Shown in pieces: positions 7,451-13,084 of a DNA stretch of 13,084 nucleotides; within the stretch, counting starts at the first letter, position 1; the number at the start of each line of letters is the position of its first letter. Below the pieces are notes generated by a model, which saw nothing but the letters and a program-made list of their open reading frames with translations, did no database searches and was not told where the DNA came from. Origin of the DNA: an uncultured Syntrophobacterales bacterium (GTDB lineage Bacteria; Desulfobacterota; Syntrophia; Syntrophales; UBA5619); the NCBI GenBank assembly GCA_903903205.1, contig CAIUXU010000259.1, forward strand, positions 1-13,084, written 5' to 3'. Both the position numbers and the translations under genes were made by a program.

Positions 7451-7487
7451 AAAAAAAAGGCGCTTCCATTCCATGCAGAAAGCGCCT
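7451..7487 (-). terminator. Intrinsic terminator or attenuator before the ABCG gene
   Basis: On the minus strand AGGCGCTT (7487-7480) pairs perfectly with AAGCGCCT (7465-7458). One mismatch and a further C-G pair come next, around a 10-base loop, and the stem runs into eight T (7458-7451). The stem's last A-T pairs can overlap the T-run. This is a textbook rho-independent terminator. It ends the transcript of the exported protein gene but also forms the leader of the ABCG gene: the T-run abuts the GAGGG ribosome site. Read-through or regulated attenuation would be required unless a promoter lies inside this 83-bp gap, and I see none. Confidence 0.85.
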
Positions 7488-7513
7488 CTTGTCCACCTCA
7501 GTTGCCCGACAAG
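7488..7513 (-). other. Short hairpin directly upstream of the terminator
   Basis: CTTGTC (7513-7508) can pair with GACAAG (7493-7488) around a 14-base loop. It abuts the terminator stem with no spacer, so the two could stack. A six-pair stem may be chance, but the placement fits a two-hairpin attenuator leader. Confidence 0.35.
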
Positions 7514-7523
7514 CGGAGCGGTG

Positions 7524-8408
7524 TCATTTCGCCTTTTTCTCCACGAGAATTCCGGTGGCGATCTTTTTACGTTCGGGAGCGACCATTTTAAGAACCTCCT
7601 TGGCATCGGCCTTGCTCAGTTTGCCGGCCTTTTTCTTCAACAGGTTCACAATCGGGGTAAGGAACGCTTTTTTCTCGGAAATCTCGAAGACGATTCTTTG
7701 CGACGGATCGGTATGAACCGCAGCCATCAGTTTTTCGACAAACTTGATATTGTTCTCCTCACCCGCCAGCGCGGCGATAGCGCCTTCGGATTTTCCATCA
7801 CTCTGGATCACGGATTGCGCCACAAGATAAATGGACTCAATCTCCATCGCGTAGAATAAATCAACAGCAAAATGGATACCATCCGTGGATGCGGCAAGTA
7901 TTTCAAGGTTGGCAATGACCTTCCGGTTCCATTCCTGGTCCAGTTTGTTGAGATCGGCATCGCTCATCTTTGTCGGATCTTTGAAAAAAGCCTCCATGGC
8001 GGGCGAGGGTTTCATGTCGATGTTGGCCAAGTCGCGTAGCGGAAGCTCTCGGGAAAGCCTGTAATATGCCTCGTAATATTTAGCCGCCTCGGCGTTCTTC
8101 CCGAAGGCCAGGCAGTAGAAACCATCAGCGATGAGCAGACCCATGCCCATCCGCTTGGCATCTTCTGTCTTGAAAACGGAGCTGTCGGGCTTCGCCAGAG
8201 CCGAGGACTGGAAAGAGACCAGCTTGTCTTTGCGAACGACGATGTACTCCGTGAGCGCGGCGGGGGAGTACTGCTTCAAAACCTGCCGGACGGCCTCGAT
8301 GTTGAGCGGGGGACTCTCCTGACCGGCCTCGCTTATCCCGCCAAATGCGAGCAGCGCTATGACAAGAATTGCAAATGAAAACAAGCTGGTACGGTTGAAC
8401 CTTGGCAT
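7524..8408 (-). CDS. Secreted helix-rich protein of unknown function
   Basis: A 294-residue protein with a clear Sec signal peptide: positive MPRFNR, hydrophobic 9-24, and probable cleavage after ISEA (Ala28). The mature part looks mostly alpha-helical and soluble, with a single Cys (99). A conspicuous central block runs about 158-200 (QEWNRKVIANLEILAAS, then GIHFAVDLFYAMEIESIYL). The tail is lysine-rich (LLKKKAGKLSKADAKEVLK, then a VEKKAK end). I do not recognise the family. The ATG at 8408 has an excellent ribosome site (AAGGAG, 7 nt spacing), and a candidate promoter lies about 60 bp upstream. It sits 83 bp before the ABCG transporter gene on the same strand, so it could be a periplasmic partner of that transporter, but the terminator between them means this is only positional evidence. 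Confidence 0.8.
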   Translation of the reverse strand: MPRFNRTSLFSFAILVIALLAFGGISEAGQESPPLNIEAVRQVLKQYSPAALTEYIVVRKDKLVSFQSSALAKPDSSVFKTEDAKRMGMGLLIADGFYCLAFGKNAEAAKYYEAYYRLSRELPLRDLANIDMKPSPAMEAFFKDPTKMSDADLNKLDQEWNRKVIANLEILAASTDGIHFAVDLFYAMEIESIYLVAQSVIQSDGKSEGAIAALAGEENNIKFVEKLMAAVHTDPSQRIVFEISEKKAFLTPIVNLLKKKAGKLSKADAKEVLKMVAPERKKIATGILVEKKAK

Positions 8409-8464
8409 GAGAAGACTCCTTTCTGGTTTGTGGTTTATGGTTTTACTTCAAAAAGCCGGATGTT

Positions 8465-8493
8465 CTCATATCATCCATGGCTTCGTTATTCAA
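8465..8493 (-). promoter_or_regulatory. Candidate sigma-70 promoter for the exported protein gene
   Basis: TTGAAT (8493-8488) and TATGAG (8470-8465) lie 17 bp apart, each matching its consensus hexamer at four positions. They sit in the 135-bp gap after the MacB-type permease and would give a leader of about 50 nt to the ATG at 8408. The rest of this gap shows no terminator hairpin. Confidence 0.35.
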
Positions 8494-8543
8494 GACAGAA
8501 TGGAATGGCAAAATGGAACAAAATGCAGTTCAGACCGGAATCA

Positions 8544-9773
8544 TTACTCGTAGTGCAGCGCGTCGATGGGGTGGAGCAGAGAGGCCTTGTAGGCGGGATA
8601 AAAACCGAAGAAGAGCCCGACGAGACCGGAAAAGCTGAAGGACATCAGGACGGAGAGCGGTGAGACGACGGTTGGCCAGCCGGCCAGGGCCGAAAGGATC
8701 TTCGACCCCGAAACGCCGAGAACGATGCCGGCAACGCCGCCGATGAGCGAGAGCGTCAGCGCCTCGATGATGAACTGCAGCCGGATGTCCCAGGTCTTCG
8801 CCCCCACGGACATGCGGATGCCGATCTCCCGGGTCCGTTCCGTCACCGAAACAAGCATGATGTTCATGATACCGATTCCCCCTACCAGCAGGGAGACAGA
8901 TGCGATCGCCGCCAGCAGGAGCCCCATCACCTGCGTTGCCTGCTCCCGGGCCTCCATCATCTGGGTCAGGTTCCGCACCGTGAAATCCTTCTCCTGACGG
9001 AGGCCGATCCGGTGGCGCTGGCTCAGCAGGTCGTTGATCTGCGTCTCCGCAGCCGCAAGGTCATCGGCGCTTTTCGCCTTTACTGTAATGGCGCGGACCA
9101 TCCCGACGAAGCGGGTTCCAAAGATCTTTTTCTGCGCCGTTGTTAGCGGAACAATGATCGTGTCGTCCTGATCCTGGCCATGGTCAGACTGGCCTTTTTT
9201 TGCCAGAACGCCGATGACCATGAAGGGAATCTTCTTTATCCGGATGATCTGGCCCACGGGGTCCATATTGCCGAAAAGGTTGTCGGCGACGGTCTGCCCC
9301 AGCAGGCAAACCTTGGTGGCGTTTCGCACGTCCTGGTCGGTGAAGGCCCTTCCGGCGGCGAGCGACCAGTCCCGGACCGGCAGAACGCCGGGGGTGGTCC
9401 CGGTGATCCCCGTCGACCAGTTCTGGTTGCCGTAAACAACCTGGGCCGCGCCGTTGAACGTCGGGGCCACATCGGAGACGGCCGGGCACTCCCGGGCAAT
9501 CGCTTCGGCATCGTCCTGCGTCAGCGTGGATTGCGTACCGCTTCCCATCCGGAGCCCACCGGAGGTGCTGCTGCCCGGCATGACGATCAGGAGGTTGCTG
9601 CCGATGCTTGCCATCTGCTCGGAGATCTTCTCGCTGGCCCCGGTCCCGACGGCCAGCATCGTGATCACCGCGCCCACACCGATAATGATCCCAAGCATGG
9701 TCAGCGCGGAGCGCATCTTGTTGACCCGAAGCGCGCGAAACGATATCTTGAAAGTCGAGGGTATGCCGATCAT
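8544..9773 (-). CDS. MacB-type ABC transporter permease (FtsX family)
   Basis: A 409-residue inner-membrane protein of a MacAB-TolC-like pump. The first membrane segment is about 21-43 (LTMLGIIIGVGAVITMLAVG). The MacB periplasmic domain follows, about 45-275, then three more segments near 283-308, 334-358 and 372-395. The family hallmark SVTERTREIGIRMSVGAK lies at 309-326 and the C-terminal FYPAYKASLLHPIDALHYE at 391-409. Such permeases do not pump through a channel of their own; they transmit ATP-driven motion to the periplasmic adaptor. Unlike E. coli MacB, the ATPase is a separate gene, which lies upstream with a repeat element between them. I chose the ATG at 9773 because GGAGG precedes it by 5 nt. 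An in-frame upstream start at 9833 would translate part of the repeat and is rejected. Confidence 0.94.
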   Translation of the reverse strand: MIGIPSTFKISFRALRVNKMRSALTMLGIIIGVGAVITMLAVGTGASEKISEQMASIGSNLLIVMPGSSTSGGLRMGSGTQSTLTQDDAEAIARECPAVSDVAPTFNGAAQVVYGNQNWSTGITGTTPGVLPVRDWSLAAGRAFTDQDVRNATKVCLLGQTVADNLFGNMDPVGQIIRIKKIPFMVIGVLAKKGQSDHGQDQDDTIIVPLTTAQKKIFGTRFVGMVRAITVKAKSADDLAAAETQINDLLSQRHRIGLRQEKDFTVRNLTQMMEAREQATQVMGLLLAAIASVSLLVGGIGIMNIMLVSVTERTREIGIRMSVGAKTWDIRLQFIIEALTLSLIGGVAGIVLGVSGSKILSALAGWPTVVSPLSVLMSFSFSGLVGLFFGFYPAYKASLLHPIDALHYE

Positions 9774-9778
9774 CCGTG

Positions 9779-9783
9779 CCTCC
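9779..9783 (-). promoter_or_regulatory. Ribosome binding site fixing the permease start
   Basis: GGAGG lies 5 nt before the ATG at 9773, in the few bases left between the coding region and the repeat element that starts at 9787. It decides against the longer reading frame from 9833. Confidence 0.85.
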
Positions 9784-9786
9784 GTT

Positions 9787-9933
9787 AAATTTGATGCTCT
9801 CGTCAAAAGTTGAAAATGCCCAGAAATCGTCATTCCGGTGAAAACCGGAATCCAGAGATTTCAGCATGTTACAAAAAACACTGGACACCGGTTTTCACCG
9901 GTGTGACGCATTTTTGACGAGTCCGTCAAATTT
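9787..9933. repeat. Dispersed palindromic repeat, copy 2, with 22-bp terminal inverted repeats
   Basis: The core (9799-9929) matches the element at 2248-2375 almost base for base. Differences are confined to short stretches in the spacers. The 28-bp arms are 9828-9855 and 9881-9908. In this copy the terminal inverted repeats extend further: AAATTTGA plus four bases plus CTCGTCAAAA at 9787-9808 faces its complement at 9912-9933, with 19 of 22 positions matching. No obvious target-site duplication is seen outside these ends. The element separates the ATPase gene from the permease gene of one pump. Confidence 0.92.
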
Positions 9934-9946
9934 GGGAGATGGCAGA

Positions 9947-9970
9947 TATCTCCTATCTCCTATCTCCTAT
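9947..9970. repeat. Heptanucleotide tandem repeat across the ATPase stop codon
   Basis: Three and a half copies of TATCTCC (plus strand), read as GGAGATA on the coding strand. The TAG stop of the MacB-type ATPase lies within one of the units. Because 7 is not a multiple of 3, a gain or loss of units would change the last few residues and the place of termination. Confidence 0.85.
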
Positions 9971-10663
9971 TTGCGCCTGTTTTACCGGCTCATCGCTGAC
10001 GACGAGACCGTCCCGAAATTTGATGATCCGCCGGCTGAAGGCGGCAATGTCCGACTCGTGGGTGACGAGGATGATCGTGATCCCCGACTCCCGGTTGAGC
10101 TTCACGACAAGTTCCATGATCTCGACGCTGGACCGGGTGTCGAGATTTCCCGTGGGCTCGTCGGCCAGAATCAGCGGCGCCCGGTTCACCAGCGCCCGCG
10201 CGATCGCCACCCGCTGCTGCTGACCGCCGGAAAGCTGGTTCGGATGGTGGTGCTCCCGCCCCTCCAGGCCCATCGCCTTCAGGGCTTCCATCGCCCGCTG
10301 CCGACGCTCCTTTGGAGGACATCCGTTGTAGAGCATGGGCAACTCCACGTTTTCCAAGGCGGATGTGCGGGGAAGAAGATTGAACCCCTGAAAAACGAAG
10401 CCGATCTTATTGTTGCGGATTTCCGCCAGCTCGTCCCGGCCCCTGCCGCCGACCGCGATTCCATCGAGCAGGTATTGCCCGCCGGTTGGCACATCGAGGC
10501 AGCCGATCAGGTTCATGAAGGTGGACTTGCCTGAGCCCGAGGGGCCCATGATGGCCACGAATTCCCCATGCGCCACCGTCAGGGAGACATCGTCCAGCGC
10601 GCGGACGGTGCTCTCGCCCAGCTCGTAAACCTTCGTCAGATGCTGTGTTTCGATCAATGCCAT
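9953..10663 (-). CDS. MacB-type ABC transporter ATP-binding protein
   Basis: A 236-residue ATPase of the LolD/MacB group. It has Walker A GPSGSGKST (40-48), Q-loop FVFQGFNLLPRT with Gln92, signature LSGGQQQRVAIARAL (144-158), Walker B LILADEPTGNLD (164-175) and H-loop ILVTHESDIA with His202. It should power the FtsX-type permease encoded downstream. The gene starts 25 bp after the MacA-like gene, with AGGA about 8 nt before its ATG, and so belongs to the same operon. The last residues (QIGDRR) are encoded by a heptanucleotide tandem repeat, so the tail is probably dispensable. The N-terminal sequence ALIETQHLTKVYELGE is typical of the family. Confidence 0.95.
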   Translation of the reverse strand: MALIETQHLTKVYELGESTVRALDDVSLTVAHGEFVAIMGPSGSGKSTFMNLIGCLDVPTGGQYLLDGIAVGGRGRDELAEIRNNKIGFVFQGFNLLPRTSALENVELPMLYNGCPPKERRQRAMEALKAMGLEGREHHHPNQLSGGQQQRVAIARALVNRAPLILADEPTGNLDTRSSVEIMELVVKLNRESGITIILVTHESDIAAFSRRIIKFRDGLVVSDEPVKQAQIGDRR

Positions 10664-10688
10664 TGCGCTATCCTGATTCCCGCGCTCT

Positions 10689-11912
10689 TCAGCGGAAGAG
10701 CCCCGGCCCTCCGGCGGGCGCCGTGCTCTTTTTCGCCTGCCCCGTCGTCTCGATGATCACAGCATCCCCCTCCTTAAGCTCTCCGGAGAGGACGGCCGTC
10801 TCATTCCCGTCGTTGATCCCCAGGGTCAGGGGCGCCCGGCGGGGTTTTTGCCCGGCGAGAATCCAGACGCCCTGGGTCTTCGCCCCGCTCTCCGCACGGC
10901 CCGCCTGCGGGCGGCCCGCACCCGCTGCACCCGCACTTCCCCGTTCCGGCGACCCCTCCGCCGGCTGCCACTTGAAACGGAGGGCGGCGTTCGGAACCTT
11001 GATCACATCTTTTTCCTGAGAGGTGATGATGGAAACATTGGCCGTCATGCCGGGTTTCAGCTTCAGCTCCGGATTGGCCACCTTCACGACAACGTTATAG
11101 GTGACGACATTCTGGATCGTCGTGGGCGCGTTCCGGATCTCCGAGACCCTTCCGGGAAAGGTGTTGTCCGGGTAGGCATCGACGGTAAACTGGACAGACT
11201 GGCCAACCACCACTTTGCCGATATCCGCCTCGTCCACATTGGTATCAATCTGCATGCGGGTCAAATCCTGGGCGATGCTGAAGAGGGTCGGCGTCTGGAA
11301 ACTCGCGGCCACCGTCTGGCCAATATCCACACTTCGGGAAATCACAACCCCGTTTACCGGCGAGAGGATCCGGGTGTAATTCAGGTTGGTCTCTTCCTGG
11401 TTCAGCGCTGCCTTCTGCTGCTCCACCTGCGCTTTTGCCACATTCAACTGGGCCATCGCCGAGAGCCGGTTGGTGTCCGCCGTATCCAGATCGCTTCTGG
11501 CAATGAAATTTTTGGCGAAGAGGGCTCGATTTCGTTCCAGCGTCCGCTCAGCGTCCAGCAGGGTCGCCTCCGCTTTTTCCACATTGGCTACGGCAGCCTG
11601 CAAATTGGCCTTGGTCTGCGCCACCCTCGCCTCGGGAAGCGCCGGGTCGATCTGGGCCAGCAGTTGCCCTTTTTTGACCGGGGAATTGAAATCCACAAAG
11701 AGCTGCTTGACCGTCCCCGAAACCTGGGTTCCCACCAGAACGGTCGTGACCGCGCTCACTGTGCCCGTGGCGGTCACCGTGGCGCGAAGATCCCCCCGGG
11801 AGACCTTCGCCGTCTTGAACTGGACCCCGTTTCCCCTGTTCTTCAGGAGATAAAATCCGCCGACCGCCAGAACAGCCGCCAAAACAACCGCAACCAGGAT
11901 CTTCTTTTTCAT
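10689..11912 (-). CDS. MacA-like periplasmic adaptor (membrane fusion protein)
   Basis: A 407-residue adaptor linking the inner-membrane pump to the outer-membrane factor. Residues 4-23 are a membrane anchor or signal segment. The biotinyl-lipoyl domain halves are near 55-92 (QVSGTVKQLFVDFNSPVKKG) and 178-215 (YTRILSPVNGVVISRSVDIG). Between them is a coiled-coil hairpin (about 93-177), and the beta-barrel follows (about 216-300). A Gly/Ala/Arg-rich low-complexity insert lies at about 317-347, within the membrane-proximal domain before VWILAGQKP; it looks like a flexible loop. Its ATG overlaps the TGA of the TolC-like gene (ATGA), and GGGAG precedes it, so the two are translationally coupled. 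Homology to MacA does not reveal the substrate. Confidence 0.94.
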   Translation of the reverse strand: MKKKILVAVVLAAVLAVGGFYLLKNRGNGVQFKTAKVSRGDLRATVTATGTVSAVTTVLVGTQVSGTVKQLFVDFNSPVKKGQLLAQIDPALPEARVAQTKANLQAAVANVEKAEATLLDAERTLERNRALFAKNFIARSDLDTADTNRLSAMAQLNVAKAQVEQQKAALNQEETNLNYTRILSPVNGVVISRSVDIGQTVAASFQTPTLFSIAQDLTRMQIDTNVDEADIGKVVVGQSVQFTVDAYPDNTFPGRVSEIRNAPTTIQNVVTYNVVVKVANPELKLKPGMTANVSIITSQEKDVIKVPNAALRFKWQPAEGSPERGSAGAAGAGRPQAGRAESGAKTQGVWILAGQKPRRAPLTLGINDGNETAVLSGELKEGDAVIIETTGQAKKSTAPAGGPGLFR

Positions 11913-13084
11913 GGTTCTCCCGCCGCCTTCTCCAGACTGGCTTGAGCCAGCTTATAATCATAGAGCGCCGAAATTTGTGAAGTTTTTGCATTGCTTGCCG
12001 CCACGAGGGCATCGGTCACCTCGATGGGGCTCCCTACCCCCGAGGCGTAGCGGCCGTTGGCCAGCTCCAGGTTTTCCGCGGCCTGGCGGACAATCAGCTC
12101 CGCCGCCACACCCCGGTCCGCCGCCTCGCGCAGGTTCAACCACGCCTGTTTGACATCCTGAGCGATGGTCTGCCGGAGGAGCCCCTCATTGGCCGCAAGA
12201 ACCTCCAGATTGGCCTGCGCCTCCGCCACCTGGTATTTCGTAGAGAATCCGCTGAACAGCGGGACGTTGACCTGGGCGCCGACATTCCATCCCTGATCCA
12301 GCGGGAAACCTCCCCCGCCCCAACCGTAGCCGGCATTGCCCGTAACCGATGGATAATAGCCTTTCCGGGCAAACTCGATGCTCTGTTCCAGGGATTTTCG
12401 CTTCACTGCGATCGCCTTCAAGTCCGGTCGGCGGTCATAAGCTTTCCGGAGGATTTCATTCAGCTCAATCTCCACCCGCTGCGGGGAGAGCTGATCCGCA
12501 ACTTCGTAATCCGGGGCCTCCGGCAGCCCCATCGCGTTGTTCAGTGCGACGCGGGCCAGGCGGAAGGCGTTTTCGGTTTTGATCAGGTTCAGCTTTGCGT
12601 TGGAGAGATCGACCTCGGCCTTGGTCACGTCGAATTTCGGCTTTGTGCCGACCTCGAAAAAAGCCTTGGCCCGATCGAGGTGCTGCCGGAACTGCTCCAC
12701 CATCTCGCGGGAGACATCCCGGTTCCGCCCGGTTTGCAGGAGCCCGAAATAGGCCTGCTTGACACCAAAGCTCACCTGGGTGCGAATGTTATCAAGATCC
12801 GAACTGGATGAGTCCCGGTTAAGCTCCTGAATTTTCACCTGGGTTGCGGTCTTGCCGAAGTCATAGAGATTCTGGCTCAGCGAGACGTTGGAGGAGTAGC
12901 TGTCGTAAGCCGACGCTGCGGATGTCGTCGGGGCGGTTCGGGCATAACCAGCCGATCCGTTTAACTGCGGATAATAACCGGAGCGGGCCTGGCCGATTCG
13001 GCTCTCTCCGGCCCTGATCGTGCCGGTTGCCGCCTGGATGCCGGGATGTTTTTCCATCGCAATCGCAATGCATCGCTGAAGATC
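11909..13084 (-). CDS. TolC-like outer-membrane efflux protein (N-terminus outside window)
   Basis: The frame stays open to the window edge, giving 391 residues. The in-frame ATG at 13057 is internal: upstream codons read DLQRCIAIA and run into MEKHPGIQAATGTI, the usual opening of an OEP/TolC repeat. Two such repeats follow, with typical elements RSGYYPQLNGSAGYARTAP, SLSQNLYDFGKT, TKPKFDVTKAEVDLSNAKLN and, in the second half, RPDLKAIAVKRKSLEQSIEF, FARKGYYPSVTGNAGYGWGG, VPLFSGFSTKYQ and SGVGSPIEVTDALVA. These form the trimeric beta-barrel and alpha-helical tunnel across the outer membrane and periplasm. Only a signal peptide and a few residues are probably missing. It is the first visible gene of the pump operon and overlaps the adaptor gene by 4 bp. 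The family is firm; the exported compound is unknown. Confidence 0.94.
   Translation of the reverse strand, partial: DLQRCIAIAMEKHPGIQAATGTIRAGESRIGQARSGYYPQLNGSAGYARTAPTTSAASAYDSYSSNVSLSQNLYDFGKTATQVKIQELNRDSSSSDLDNIRTQVSFGVKQAYFGLLQTGRNRDVSREMVEQFRQHLDRAKAFFEVGTKPKFDVTKAEVDLSNAKLNLIKTENAFRLARVALNNAMGLPEAPDYEVADQLSPQRVEIELNEILRKAYDRRPDLKAIAVKRKSLEQSIEFARKGYYPSVTGNAGYGWGGGGFPLDQGWNVGAQVNVPLFSGFSTKYQVAEAQANLEVLAANEGLLRQTIAQDVKQAWLNLREAADRGVAAELIVRQAAENLELANGRYASGVGSPIEVTDALVAASNAKTSQISALYDYKLAQASLEKAAGEP

Noticed and set aside
7441..7452. TTG start four codons before the ABCG ATG
   Set aside because: The Shine-Dalgarno GAGGG would then lie within the coding region and the TTG has only the terminator T-run ahead of it.
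9774..9833. Longer N-terminus for the MacB-type permease from 9833
   Set aside because: The extra 20 residues translate the repeat element; GGAGG 5 nt before the ATG at 9773 marks the true start.

Overview
The window holds eight substantial genes, one 55-codon ORF and two copies of a small palindromic repeat. Every supported gene is on the minus strand, so transcription runs from the right edge to the left. No rRNA, tRNA, CRISPR array, transposase or phage gene was seen. Several features fit a Gram-negative, probably environmental bacterium: a TolC/MacA/MacB-type tripartite pump, a Tat-targeted phosphoesterase, a membrane histidine kinase, and dispersed ATTCC...GGAAT palindromes. A Desulfobacterota (former Deltaproteobacteria) source, for example a Syntrophus-like lineage, is my inference from overall feel and is not proven.

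Right block (13084 to 8544): a tripartite efflux operon. It runs TolC-like outer-membrane factor (its start lies outside the window), MacA-like membrane fusion protein (ATGA overlap with the TolC gene), MacB-type ATPase (25 bp gap), then a separate MacB-type FtsX permease. The ATPase and permease genes are separated by a 147 bp repeat element and a heptanucleotide tandem repeat that spans the ATPase stop codon. The substrate cannot be told from sequence.

Middle block (8408 to 4429): a secreted, helix-rich protein of unknown function with a plausible promoter of its own. It is followed by a 1003-residue ABCG-type transporter with a TerB-like N-terminal region. Between them is a strong intrinsic terminator whose U-tract abuts the transporter's Shine-Dalgarno sequence, an arrangement that suggests attenuation.

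Left block (4296 to 1): a Tat-exported calcineurin-fold metallophosphoesterase with long inserts, the second repeat copy, then a sensory cluster. The cluster is a MASE3-like membrane histidine kinase, a 55-codon ORF whose GTG start overlaps the kinase stop codon, and the beginning of a CHASE-domain sensor cut by the window edge.

The most interesting items are the repeat family, in which each arm keeps a perfect stem and a GAAA loop through paired base changes, the terminator/Shine-Dalgarno junction ahead of the TerB-ABCG transporter, the coupled small ORF with a C-H-H-C cluster between two sensor genes, and the unrecognised exported protein next to the transporter.
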